Source of the DNA: Patescibacteria group bacterium | GTDB taxonomy: Bacteria; Patescibacteriota; Patescibacteriia; S139-126 | Length of the DNA: 23,815 nt | Reading direction: 5' to 3' | Assembly (NCBI GenBank): GCA_015485755.1 | Contig: WFTD01000066.1 | Span: 1 to 23,815, forward strand | Shown here: positions 14,572 through 22,237 of the stretch, in pieces | Layout of the letters: each line of letters starts with the position of its first letter | How positions within the stretch are numbered: the stretch's first letter is position 1 | The notes under the pieces: generated by a model | Databases searched by the model: none | What the model was told of the DNA's origin: nothing | What the model saw: only the letters and a program-made list of their open reading frames with translations | Program-made: the position numbers and the translations under genes

Positions 14572-15737
14572 TATTTTTTTACCTTTCGTAAAATAGCTTT
14601 GACTTTGGCGGCGATTATTAACTCTTCATTAGTTGGTATCTGCAACAAACTAACTGACCGCAGCCAAGATAACTCTTTCGTCATAATATTGAAAAAATGC
14701 TTATTTTCCCCTCCAATTCCTCCCGTAAAAACCACAGCGTGAACTTTCTTCAATTTAGCCGCATAACCGCCAACATAAAAACTGATTGCATCAATAAATT
14801 GGCGCAAAGCCAATTTTGACTTTTCGCGTTGTTGTTTGGAGCGAGGCTTAAAACCATCAATACTATACCCGGCATCAACCATAATTTGACGGAAATCAGC
14901 GGTCCCGGCCACTGCTAACCACCCTGACTTAGTGTTTAAATCTTTGTAAATGCTATCTGGCTTTTCCCCTAGGTCCAATAAATACAAAATTATATTGGGA
15001 TCAAAGTCACCGCTACGACTAGCCATGGGCAAGCCTGACAAAGGGGTAAAACCCATTGAATTTGCTACAGCCTTGCCCTTAGCTACAGCTGTTACAGAAG
15101 AACCTGATCCCAAATGACAGGTAATCAAATTTAATTGGGACAAAGGCTTGTCCAAGACCTTAGCTGCCTGACGCGCCACATATTCGTGCGACAAACCATG
15201 GAAGCCATATCGCCGAATTCTAAATTTTTGGTAAAACTGCCACGGCAAAGGATACAAAAAATACTCCGGCTTAAAATTCTTATACCACTCCGTATCAAAA
15301 CAAGCTATATTTTTTACTTTGGGCAAAATATCCAAACAAGCAGAAATAACAGATAAATTGATTGGATTGTGCAAAGGGGCTAAATGGTTATACCTTCTTA
15401 GTCTATTAATAACTTTTTTGTCAATAACAGTCGGCTGATAAAACTCCTCTCCTCCATGCACTACCCGATGTCCGACAACCGCAATATCAGCAATGGACAA
15501 TCCAGACCAAATAATAAAAGCAAAAGCGGTTGACAAAGCAGCGGTGTGGTCGGTTATTTTTGTTTTTAAGTAGACAATACCATCCCTCTCTTCTGTTTTG
15601 TAATTGATTGCCGGACGACTCAATCCTATTCTTTCAATATTAGCCTGCAGAACCGGCTGAAGCGATCCTGCCTCAAATAAAGAAAATTTCAAACTGGAAC
15701 TGCCGGCATTAAAAACTAAAATCAACCTCCTGGCCAT
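14571..15737 (-). CDS. ackA: Acetate kinase
   Basis: A 388-residue enzyme that transfers phosphate from acetyl phosphate to ADP, giving acetate and ATP, the final energy step of acetate fermentation. Motifs: FNAGSSSLKFSLFE (~8-21), VVGHRVVHGGEEF (~85), FHGLSHEYVARQAAK (~173), NLITCHLGSGSSVTAV (~199) and VVFTGGIGGEN (~330). The catalytic Asp of CFDTEWY (~145) and Arg of HRVVHGG are present. The length is near the family norm of about 400. No Shine-Dalgarno sequence precedes the ATG, and 28 nt of AT-rich DNA separate it from pduL. It forms a pathway pair with pduL. Confidence 0.97.
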   Translation of the reverse strand: MARRLILVFNAGSSSLKFSLFEAGSLQPVLQANIERIGLSRPAINYKTEERDGIVYLKTKITDHTAALSTAFAFIIWSGLSIADIAVVGHRVVHGGEEFYQPTVIDKKVINRLRRYNHLAPLHNPINLSVISACLDILPKVKNIACFDTEWYKNFKPEYFLYPLPWQFYQKFRIRRYGFHGLSHEYVARQAAKVLDKPLSQLNLITCHLGSGSSVTAVAKGKAVANSMGFTPLSGLPMASRSGDFDPNIILYLLDLGEKPDSIYKDLNTKSGWLAVAGTADFRQIMVDAGYSIDGFKPRSKQQREKSKLALRQFIDAISFYVGGYAAKLKKVHAVVFTGGIGGENKHFFNIMTKELSWLRSVSLLQIPTNEELIIAAKVKAILRKVKK

Positions 15738-15765
15738 ATAAAAAATAAATTAAAAATTAAAAATA

Positions 15766-16341
15766 TTAAATTAACAGCTCGGCTTTGGTGCTTGCTTGAA
15801 CCAAGCTAGCATTACCCTCGTCTGTATCCAAATGTAAACGAAACCTAAAAGTAGGATGTACTCTAACAACAACTTTATCAAATACAAGACCCCTATCTCC
15901 ACCTATTCTTACTTTTATTATTTGTTTATTATTCAGCCCCAATTCTTTGGCTTTACTTGGCGGTATATGCAAGTGGCGCCAAGCCACAATCGCCGGTACC
16001 TTAACCCTTCCCTTAGGACCAACAACTGTCACGAGCGGAGCGTTTTTGACATCGCCAGAAACGCGTAAAGTTGGTTTTATGCCTAAACTGCGGCAATCGC
16101 TAACTGACAACTCAAACTGGCAATAAGGGCGAGTTGGACCAACAATCCTCACCTTATCAATTTTCCCTTTGGCGCCTTTTACCTGCAAAACTTCACGGGA
16201 AGCAAACTGACCTTTTTGAGAAATGTCCTTTAGCTTGTGGATTTTGTAACCTTTCCCAAACAACTTATCAATTGCTGCCTGGGTTAAGTGCAAATGACGG
16301 GCTGATACTTCAACTTTTACTGTAACAACTTTAAATCCCAT
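15766..16341 (-). CDS. pduL: PduL-type phosphotransacetylase
   Basis: A 191-residue enzyme of the PTAC/PduL family, which exchanges phosphate and CoA on acyl groups (acetyl-CoA + Pi to acetyl phosphate + CoA). The two His-rich metal sites are intact: VSARHLHLTQAAIDKLFG (~12-29) and IVAWRHLHIPPSKAKELG (~118-135). SQKGQFASREVLQVKG, RIVGPTRPYCQFELS, RVSGDVKNAP and FRLHLDTDEGNA (~168) complete the family pattern. No encapsulation peptide precedes the first domain and no microcompartment genes are nearby, so it should act in the cytosol with AckA. It starts 5 nt after the PfkB stop, without a visible Shine-Dalgarno sequence. Confidence 0.96.
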   Translation of the reverse strand: MGFKVVTVKVEVSARHLHLTQAAIDKLFGKGYKIHKLKDISQKGQFASREVLQVKGAKGKIDKVRIVGPTRPYCQFELSVSDCRSLGIKPTLRVSGDVKNAPLVTVVGPKGRVKVPAIVAWRHLHIPPSKAKELGLNNKQIIKVRIGGDRGLVFDKVVVRVHPTFRFRLHLDTDEGNASLVQASTKAELLI

Positions 16342-16346
16342 ACTAT

Positions 16347-17336
16347 TTATTTCATTTTAATAATTTTATTTATCTCGCGCCTGGACAACAAGCCAATTTG
16401 CGCCCCTACTGCTGTAATTACATGATTGGAATTAGCAATAGCTGCCTGTAAAGCAAAATCTATACTTTTGCCCTTAATCAATCCCCAAACAAAAGTTGAA
16501 CCAAAACTATCGCCTGCTCCAGTGGTATTAATCCCCTCTACTGCCAACGCGGGGCGGTGATAAACTTTTTTACCATCAAAAACATAAGCTCCTCGCGGAC
16601 CATCAGTAATAACAACTATTTTTGCCCCCCATGATTTTATTAAAAACAATAATTTCTGAATATTAACAGTTTTTTTGCCAGCCGAAACAGCCAGTTCAAT
16701 AGCCTCATCTTTATTAACATTAAAAACATATGTATTTTTAATAAAATTTACTAAATATTTATAACCAGCCCTCAATTGACTGCCGCCAGGATTCCAAGCT
16801 ACCTTTATCTGACGACGCCTGGCAACAGAAAAAACAGTTCGCAAATTAGAACGCCAGTAATCACCAGATAAAGAAGTCAGATAAAACCAATTGGTCTTAA
16901 CTTTATCTAGCTCAGCTGGTGAAATTTTGATAATAAAATTTGCCCCGCGATAAGTAAAAATAACATGCTCTTTGAATTTTCCCGTATTAACAATAAAAGA
17001 AAAACTGGAGCGATGGCCTTTGTAAACTTTTACTAGTTGGCTGTCAATTTTGTATTTTTTTAAATTAGCCTTGATTTCATTGGCGATGCCATCAGTGCCA
17101 ACAGCTGTCAAAATGCCTACCTTTAATCCTAATTTAGACATTGCTACCGCGGCATTGTGCGCTCCCCCTCCCAAAGTAAAATAAATTGATTGGGCGGCAA
17201 TTTTAGCTCCATACTCAAAAGCTATTAACTTTTGTTTGGTAATGTCTTTGGGGTTGCGCAAAATAACTGCATCATCTGTATAAAACATAATATCTTGGGT
17301 GGCGCTACCGATTGTAAGACAATCAACTTTGGGCAT
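16347..17336 (-). CDS. PfkB family sugar or nucleoside kinase
   Basis: A ribokinase-fold kinase of 329 residues that transfers phosphate from a nucleotide to a sugar-like hydroxyl. I chose the ATG at 17336 (MPKVDCLTIGSATQDI) because longer starts add a hydrophobic stretch across the promoter region and would overlap the divergent dus gene. Motifs: FTLGGGAHNAAVAMSKLG (~50), the diglycine sugar-binding signature, and INTTGAGDSFGSTFVWGL (~275), the anion hole and catalytic Asp (GAGD). The usual first Asp of DTxGAGD is Asn here. TATAGT lies 12 nt upstream, so the leader may be only about 5 nt. It heads a four-gene set with pduL, ackA and a methyltransferase. Substrate is open: ribose, nucleoside, fructose-phosphate or ribose-1-phosphate. 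Confidence 0.92.
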   Translation of the reverse strand: MPKVDCLTIGSATQDIMFYTDDAVILRNPKDITKQKLIAFEYGAKIAAQSIYFTLGGGAHNAAVAMSKLGLKVGILTAVGTDGIANEIKANLKKYKIDSQLVKVYKGHRSSFSFIVNTGKFKEHVIFTYRGANFIIKISPAELDKVKTNWFYLTSLSGDYWRSNLRTVFSVARRRQIKVAWNPGGSQLRAGYKYLVNFIKNTYVFNVNKDEAIELAVSAGKKTVNIQKLLFLIKSWGAKIVVITDGPRGAYVFDGKKVYHRPALAVEGINTTGAGDSFGSTFVWGLIKGKSIDFALQAAIANSNHVITAVGAQIGLLSRREINKIIKMK

Positions 17337-17403
17337 ATTTTTGCTAATACTATAACTAGTATATACTATTTTTTTGTTTTTTACTACCAAGAAACAAAAA
17401 AAT

Positions 17404-17431
17404 TTGTCTAAAAATGCAAAAAATATATAAT
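17404..17431 (+). promoter_or_regulatory. Promoter of dus, implying a leaderless mRNA
   Basis: TTGTCT (17404-17409), a 16-nt spacer and a perfect TATAAT (17426-17431). The ATG at 17438 lies exactly 6 nt after the -10, so transcription should begin at or next to the start codon. This also argues against the in-frame ATG at 17414, which would place the -10 inside the gene. Confidence 0.6.
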
Positions 17432-17437
17432 ACATCT

Positions 17438-18433
17438 ATGGCAAATTTTTGGAAAAAACTAAATAAACCAATAATTACCCTCGCGCCAATGGCAGGTGTG
17501 ACTGATATTGCTTTCCGGCAAATATGCAAACAATTTGGCGCTGATGTTATTTTTACTGAATTTGCCTCTACCAATGCTTTGGTCTTTGGATCTGATAAAA
17601 CCATTGATATGTTACGTTTTGCTGAAAGTGAAAGACCAGTGGTGGCTCAATTGTTTGGCAATGATCCAGAAATGTTTGCTCGCGCCGCCAAAATTGTTGC
17701 TGACCTTGGCTTTGATGGAATTGACATCAACTTTGGCTGTCCAGCCTACAAAGTAGTCAAGCACGGCGGCGGCGTGGCTTTGATGAGAAATTTGCCGCTT
17801 TGCCGAGCTATTATAGAAGCAACAATCAAAGCCACTCCCCTGCCAGTATCAATCAAAATCAGAGCTAGTATCTGCAAGGAAACTCCTTTAAAAAAAGGCA
17901 AGGGAAAAATAAAAGCCTGCGGCCAGCCAATTACTGCACTTGACTTAGTAAAAGCTATTAAAAACCTGCCTGTTGCTTCACTTATGATCCATGCCCGCTC
18001 ATTTGAAACCCCTTTTGATGGAGAGCCTAATGTAGAAATTGTCAAAAAAGTAAGGGAGATCTGGCCTGGCATACTTATCTACAACGGCGGAGTTTATAGT
18101 CCAGAGACAGCCAAGAAAATGCTGCAGCAAACCGGCGCAGATGGTATTGGTCTGGCTCGCGGCGCTTGGGGCAGACCCTGGCTTTTTAAGCAAATCAAAG
18201 ATTATCTGCAAACTGGAACTTATAAAAATCCCGACCGTAATGAAATCAAACAAACAATTATTAAACATGCTGAGCTTGCCCTAGCGCAAAAAGGTGACCA
18301 TGGTCTGATTGAACTAAGAAAACACCTGGTTAAGTATGTCAAAGGCTGGCCAGAGGCAGCCAGTTTGCGCGCCAAACTGGTGCAAGTAAAATCACTTGAT
18401 GAAATCAGAGAAATATTAAAAAACACCCCCTAA
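17438..18433 (+). CDS. dus: tRNA-dihydrouridine synthase
   Basis: A 331-residue FMN enzyme that reduces uridines to dihydrouridine in the tRNA D-loop. Motifs: ITLAPMAGVTDIAFRQICKQ (~13), FTEFASTNAL (~38), QLFGNDPEMF (~69), GIDINFGCPAYKVVKHGGGV (~92) with the catalytic Cys, IKIRA (~134), LMIHARSFETPFDGEPNV (~180) with FMN-phosphate contacts, and IYNGGVYSPETA (~213) and GADGIGLARGAWGRPWLF (~232). A short Lys-rich insert (CKETPLKKGKGKIKACG, ~140-156) follows the KIR motif. I set the start at 17438 from the promoter; no Shine-Dalgarno sequence is present. Its stop codon lies inside the terminator hairpin of the convergent prs gene. The DusA/B/C subtype is not clear. Confidence 0.95.
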   Translation: MANFWKKLNKPIITLAPMAGVTDIAFRQICKQFGADVIFTEFASTNALVFGSDKTIDMLRFAESERPVVAQLFGNDPEMFARAAKIVADLGFDGIDINFGCPAYKVVKHGGGVALMRNLPLCRAIIEATIKATPLPVSIKIRASICKETPLKKGKGKIKACGQPITALDLVKAIKNLPVASLMIHARSFETPFDGEPNVEIVKKVREIWPGILIYNGGVYSPETAKKMLQQTGADGIGLARGAWGRPWLFKQIKDYLQTGTYKNPDRNEIKQTIIKHAELALAQKGDHGLIELRKHLVKYVKGWPEAASLRAKLVQVKSLDEIREILKNTP

Positions 18434-18445
18434 ATACAGGGAGTG
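18418..18445 (-). terminator. Intrinsic terminator of the PRPP synthetase gene
   Basis: An 8-bp stem (18424-18431 with 18438-18445, one G-U pair in the minus-strand RNA) with a 6-nt loop is followed on the minus strand by six T (18423-18418). It overlaps the last codons of dus. On the plus strand the T tract is poor. Confidence 0.8.
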
Positions 18446-18454
18446 CTAAATTAT

Positions 18455-19516
18455 TTATTCATTTTCATATTTATAAATATCTTTTAAACTTTCCTTAAAA
18501 TGGATTGCTTGAATCGCCTGGGCCAATATATCAGCAATACTTACAATTTCAACTGGAAAAGGATATTTTGAAAGATCAAAATTGGGCGAAGGTACAGCGT
18601 CAGTAAAATATAACTTATCTATTCTTAAAAGAGGATCATTTTTATATTCCTTGATCAGCTGGGCTAAATACTCCTGACGCATAAAATTAAAAGTTAAATA
18701 TACAAATATCTTCCCCACTCCCGCTCGGCGCAAAGACCTAACTGCCATTTTAATACTGGAAAAACTCGCTCCCTCATCATCAACCAAATGAACCACTTGA
18801 TTGGGGCTAATATTCCCATGAAGGATTCCGCCGTGGACTTCATTGGCGCTTCTGCTTTTTTCAATCATGGAAGCTTGCTCAATGCCAGAGTACTTGGCTA
18901 ATCTGCGCGCCCTTTCCAAATCTTTATCCGGCACCCAGACGCTATGTACAACATCACCGTTTTCCGCTTTCATCTTTTTTATTATCTCAGCAAACTTATA
19001 AAGAGCAGACAAATTATTAATAGTACAATTTCTGTCAGCAAAAGCGGTAAAAGCTTCATTATGAAGATCAAAAGTTATTATTTTACTTGCGCCCATCTCC
19101 TTTAAGATCCTAAAAGTCATAGCGCCGCCAACAGAAATATGGCGAGTATCCTTTTTGTCAGCCCGAGCCTCCCACCAATAAGGAGTAATAGCTATCACTC
19201 TCTCTGCATCACCTCTAACTGCAGCGTCAATGCCCTTGTAAAGCAAATCTTTAAAATAAGCTATTTCTTCCCGTGAAGAATCCGGTCTTTTGGTTTCCAG
19301 TATATAAACATCACATCCCCTCACTGACCCATGATAATGATAACGTGTTTCGTTGTTGGAAAATAAGTCAATATCAACCTGCCGCGGTTCAACTCCTAAA
19401 ATTTGAGCTATTCTATGAACCAATTCTGGGTGAGAGACACTCTCAAATAAAACCAGTTGTCTTTTACGAATATTAAACAATGCCTTGTTGATTCTCTCTT
19501 TGATACTTTGGCTCAT
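18455..19516 (-). CDS. prs: Ribose-phosphate pyrophosphokinase (PRPP synthetase), divergent
   Basis: A 353-residue homologue of PRPP synthetase, which makes PRPP from ribose-5-phosphate and ATP. Family parts in order: LFSNNETRYHYHGSVRGCDV (~52), the ATP loop ITPYWWEARADKKDTRHISV (~108), FDLHNEAFTAFADRN (~143; E. coli has DLHAEQIQGFF), VPDKDLERARRLAK (~195) and VVHLVDDEGASFSSIKMAV (~240). At that last site the normal pyrophosphate loop DDxxDTGGT is replaced by DDEGASFSS, so the active site is unusual, and the protein is about 40 residues longer than the E. coli enzyme. AGAGGG lies 5 nt before the ATG, and a promoter sits at 19582-19610. It could be a true synthetase with altered kinetics, a related pyrophosphokinase, or a regulatory homologue. 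Confidence 0.85.
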   Translation of the reverse strand: MSQSIKERINKALFNIRKRQLVLFESVSHPELVHRIAQILGVEPRQVDIDLFSNNETRYHYHGSVRGCDVYILETKRPDSSREEIAYFKDLLYKGIDAAVRGDAERVIAITPYWWEARADKKDTRHISVGGAMTFRILKEMGASKIITFDLHNEAFTAFADRNCTINNLSALYKFAEIIKKMKAENGDVVHSVWVPDKDLERARRLAKYSGIEQASMIEKSRSANEVHGGILHGNISPNQVVHLVDDEGASFSSIKMAVRSLRRAGVGKIFVYLTFNFMRQEYLAQLIKEYKNDPLLRIDKLYFTDAVPSPNFDLSKYPFPVEIVSIADILAQAIQAIHFKESLKDIYKYENE

Positions 19517-19581
19517 TTTATCCCTCTCTTTTTTATTTTTATTTATAGAGTTTATATTTTTGTTAATGTTCTAATTAAATC

Positions 19582-19610
19582 AATTTAGACAATTTATTTT
19601 CTTTTGTCAA
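19582..19610 (-). promoter_or_regulatory. Candidate promoter of the PRPP synthetase gene
   Basis: A perfect TTGACA (19610-19605), a 17-nt spacer and TAAATT (19587-19582) on the minus strand, just past the terminator of the preceding gene. The leader would be about 60 nt. The -10 context GTCTAAATTG matches the candidate at 300-328. Confidence 0.5.
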
Positions 19611-19614
19611 AATG

Positions 19615-19639
19615 AAAAAGATATCCTCAAAAGGATATC
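19615..19639 (-). terminator. Intrinsic terminator overlapping the end of the 93-residue gene
   Basis: A perfect 8-bp stem (19620-19627 with 19632-19639) with a 4-nt loop is followed by TTTTT on the minus strand. The hairpin includes the last codons and the TGA of the gene ending at 19627. Confidence 0.75.
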
Positions 19640-19908
19640 TCGGTAGTTACTTTGGTTAAAAATTCTAAAATCAATATTTTTTCCACATACTCTGCTGGAA
19701 CTTGGTGCACTGTGCCATGATTTTGCAAAGCTAATAACCTGTCATTGATAAAACCTACCCATCTGCCTGACACTGTGTTAACATTGCCAATAAAATTATC
19801 TGATAAAAACAAAGTAACGATGCACTGATCCTGCAATACTGACAAAGAAATGCCGGACAACTTAAGGGCAGTTAAAATTTTATCTTTACTAGTCAATTTT
19901 TGGGGCAA
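19627..19908 (-). CDS. Small protein of unknown function, TTG start
   Basis: A 93-residue soluble-looking protein. I choose the TTG at 19908 as start because a perfect AAGGAGG (19923-19917) lies 8 nt upstream; longer in-frame starts have no such site and overlap the previous gene. The sequence opens MPQKLTSKDKILTALKLSG, then QDQCIVTLFLSDNFIGNVNTVSG and RWVGFINDRLLALQNHG, and ends with EYVEKILILEFLTKVT. The alternating hydrophobic pattern suggests a small alpha/beta fold. No domain is recognised and no membrane helix is visible. It follows the membrane protein at 19937 by 28 nt and ends in its own terminator. Confidence 0.7.
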   Translation of the reverse strand: MPQKLTSKDKILTALKLSGISLSVLQDQCIVTLFLSDNFIGNVNTVSGRWVGFINDRLLALQNHGTVHQVPAEYVEKILILEFLTKVTTEISF

Positions 19909-19936
19909 CTTTTTTACCTCCTTATTTGTTAAATAG

Positions 19937-20500
19937 CTAATCTGATTTGCGGCCGCGGCCAAACAAAATCATTGCCACAAGCGGCGCTGCTATCCAGCCA
20001 AACCGCTGCCACTGGCCAATAAAAATCTGCCTAGTAAATTCTGACAGTTGCTCTTGTCCAACTGGGGGCAAAAGAGACAAAATCACTGATAAAATCAAGC
20101 CAATATGCAAAATGCTAAAAATAATAGTCTGCCAAAAAGGAGAATCATTGCTCAACTGCAAAGTTTTGGCTAAGGCGCTGCGGGACAAGACAAAAAAGAC
20201 TAACAATAACAAACCAACGAAAGCAACTAATTTAACATTTATTGTCTGTCCTGACAACTTAAAACTAGTAGAAATTGTTTGGTTGATAAAAGGCGCATAA
20301 TCAACTATTGCCAACGATATATAAATAGACATCATTATAACCACTAACCGATCACGTCCCAAACTCAAACCATAAAGCAACCCGCCTACTAGAAAAAATA
20401 AAATTATAAAAATATCCCAACTCGGCCGCGACCAATCAACTGTCCCTAAAATATTTTCTAAATCAATATTGATAGTTGTCGCCAAAATAAAATTTAACAT
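19937..20500 (-). CDS. Multi-pass membrane protein of unknown function
   Basis: A 187-residue protein with a short N-terminal extracytoplasmic-type stretch (MLNFILATTINIDLENILG) and about four or five hydrophobic helices: DIFIILFFLVGGLLYGLSLG (~29), VVIMMSIYISLAIV (~53), VKLVAFVGLLLLVFFVLS (~88), IIFSILHIGLILSVILSLL (~124) and IAAPLVAMILFG (~170), ending in RGRKSD. I chose the ATG at 20500 since TGTTATAAT ends 6 nt before it; an ATG at 20518 would add six residues and place the -10 inside the gene. No family is recognised. It lies between the DUF2207 gene and a small unknown gene. Confidence 0.75.
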   Translation of the reverse strand: MLNFILATTINIDLENILGTVDWSRPSWDIFIILFFLVGGLLYGLSLGRDRLVVIMMSIYISLAIVDYAPFINQTISTSFKLSGQTINVKLVAFVGLLLLVFFVLSRSALAKTLQLSNDSPFWQTIIFSILHIGLILSVILSLLPPVGQEQLSEFTRQIFIGQWQRFGWIAAPLVAMILFGRGRKSD

Positions 20501-20506
20501 AAATAA

Positions 20507-20515
20507 ATTATAACA
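20507..20515 (-). promoter_or_regulatory. Extended -10 promoter, leaderless geometry
   Basis: TGTTATAAT on the minus strand, a perfect extended -10, ends 6 nt before the ATG at 20500. No good -35 is visible and no Shine-Dalgarno sequence exists, so the mRNA would begin at the start codon. Confidence 0.5.
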
Positions 20516-20526
20516 CATCTACAAAA

Positions 20527-22215
20527 CTACCACGAACCGCCTCCGCCGCCGCCTCCGCCGCCGCCAACACCTCCGCCGCCAGAGCCGCCTGAACCTGAAA
20601 AACCCAAACCGCCAACCACGGCAGAAAAATAAGACAGATCATCAACCAAACCACTGGCGGTAGAATAAGAAACGCTACCCTTATACCAATCTGGATTATT
20701 AATATAAATGTCATCGAACTGGAGCGCCCACTCCTTTTCAACTCCCAAAGCAATCGCATAGGGCAAATACTTCATAAATTGCTGTGGATTTTTAGCAGGC
20801 GCATTGTGAAATTTAAACCTTTCTTTGTCCGTTACTGTCAAAAATTCTTTAAACCCTAAAATATGCTCTTTCAACAAAGCGCCATATTTGGTTTTGCGAG
20901 GCATAAACACGCCAAATATTATCACAATATACCCACTGATAAATGAACTAATTCCGAGCATAATATCATAACCAAACAAAAATATAGAAAAGAAAGAAAT
21001 CAAATAACCGCCAAGAATAAAATTATTTCTCACCTTAATTGGATTATTGGAAAAAAATCCCAACTTTACCATTTCTTTGTTTATACTCTTTTTCAATTGT
21101 TTAATCTTCTTGCCAAAAGAAATGCTCTTTCTCAAATCAGACAAAGTTACGCTATCCCCTTCAGTGCCAGCCTCACCAAATAAAGCCACCAGCAGATTTC
21201 TTTCCAATGAAGAGGGGATCCGGCTAACATTTTTTCGTAAACGCAAAATATAATCTATTTGTTTAAACCATTTACCTTTCTCTACCCTTTCAATCGCTAT
21301 AAATCCCTGCTGAGCCAAATAAATAAAAGCGGCAGTAAAATCTCTTCCATCTACTTTTTCATCTACCAATGATCCTACTAACAAAGGCGTTAGATTTTCC
21401 GGCGGCTCATACTGAGGAATAATATTGCCTCTGCCCTGAGGATCACGGCCATATCTGCGCCAAATCAAAAACATTCCGATCAAAAAAACAAATGGGACTA
21501 ACACGAAAATATTTTCCTTAACGGCAGAAAACAATTTAGCTACAAAAGAGGGCTCATTTATCATTTGTTTGGCAAAAGACAACGATACAGTCATTCCCTC
21601 ATTGGGAGACAAAACCCCCCTAGCCTCCATTTTAACAACCCCCTCATCTGACCCGGCCAAAAAACAGGGGGTAGTTGCGCCGGCCTTGCCTTGATAACAA
21701 TTAACTGATTCATACTTCAACCCTGCTGGCAAATAAATATTAACTTGGGCTTGCTTAATTGGCACAGACCAACCCGTACCAATAGCATTCCAATTGAGCT
21801 CATCTAACTTTTCCCCGTAAGAAAAAATGTCTTTCACCCGATAGACAATCTTGTAATTATGCTTGCCGGTTATAACTACATCTGATCTGCCAATTTTTAT
21901 CATAATGCTGCCGGGCTTGCGCGAAACAGAATAAACTTCATTTTTGCCATCCCTCTCAACCGACAATACCTCTATATCAATTTTTCTGCTCCACCAGTTA
22001 CTTCTGTAGGCCAAAGGGATGTATCGGTAAATACCGTGCCGATCGTTTTGGCCAAAATCATATCCAATTTTTTCCGTTACCACAATTTCAGCTGATTTTT
22101 TTACCTGAATGTCAACTACAAACTTATAAATAGACTCGCTACCTGCCTTAGCTGTCTCACCTAATAAAAATACAACCAAAAAAACAAAGGCGATAACAAA
22201 ATAATTTTTTTTCAT
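20527..22215 (-). CDS. DUF2207 membrane protein
   Basis: A 562-residue protein of the DUF2207 family, whose function is unknown. I chose the ATG at 22215 (MKKNYFVIAFVFLVVFLLGE) because it gives a clean signal peptide ending near TAKA. The DUF2207 beta-rich domain spans about 25-220, with VTEKIGYDFGQNDRHGIYRYIP as the family signature. A membrane helix (FVLVPFVFLIGMFLIWRRYG, ~243) is followed by the cytoplasmic region with YEPPENLTPLLVGSLVDEKVD, and a helix pair lies near 395-435. The C-terminus is a Gly-rich tail ending GGSW, usual in this family. No Shine-Dalgarno precedes the ATG; an extended -10 lies 22 nt upstream. It follows the dnaJ terminator, so it is its own transcription unit. A surface or membrane-stress role is only a guess. 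Confidence 0.92.
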   Translation of the reverse strand: MKKNYFVIAFVFLVVFLLGETAKAGSESIYKFVVDIQVKKSAEIVVTEKIGYDFGQNDRHGIYRYIPLAYRSNWWSRKIDIEVLSVERDGKNEVYSVSRKPGSIMIKIGRSDVVITGKHNYKIVYRVKDIFSYGEKLDELNWNAIGTGWSVPIKQAQVNIYLPAGLKYESVNCYQGKAGATTPCFLAGSDEGVVKMEARGVLSPNEGMTVSLSFAKQMINEPSFVAKLFSAVKENIFVLVPFVFLIGMFLIWRRYGRDPQGRGNIIPQYEPPENLTPLLVGSLVDEKVDGRDFTAAFIYLAQQGFIAIERVEKGKWFKQIDYILRLRKNVSRIPSSLERNLLVALFGEAGTEGDSVTLSDLRKSISFGKKIKQLKKSINKEMVKLGFFSNNPIKVRNNFILGGYLISFFSIFLFGYDIMLGISSFISGYIVIIFGVFMPRKTKYGALLKEHILGFKEFLTVTDKERFKFHNAPAKNPQQFMKYLPYAIALGVEKEWALQFDDIYINNPDWYKGSVSYSTASGLVDDLSYFSAVVGGLGFSGSGGSGGGGVGGGGGGGGGGSW

Positions 22216-22237
22216 AACCGAAAAGTTATTTGTATTA

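Noticed and set aside
17357..17368. 12-bp palindrome TAGTATATACTA between pfkB and dus
   Set aside because: It could be an operator, but it consists mostly of alternating T and A next to -10 boxes and is easily explained by base composition.
17338..17435. 33-residue N-terminal extension of the PfkB kinase (start at 17435)
   Set aside because: It would cover the promoter region and overlap the dus gene, and the family fold begins at MPKVDCLTIG.
20530..20600. Run of GCC/CCG triplets
   Set aside because: It encodes the Gly-rich tail usual for DUF2207 proteins and is not a separate repeat element.
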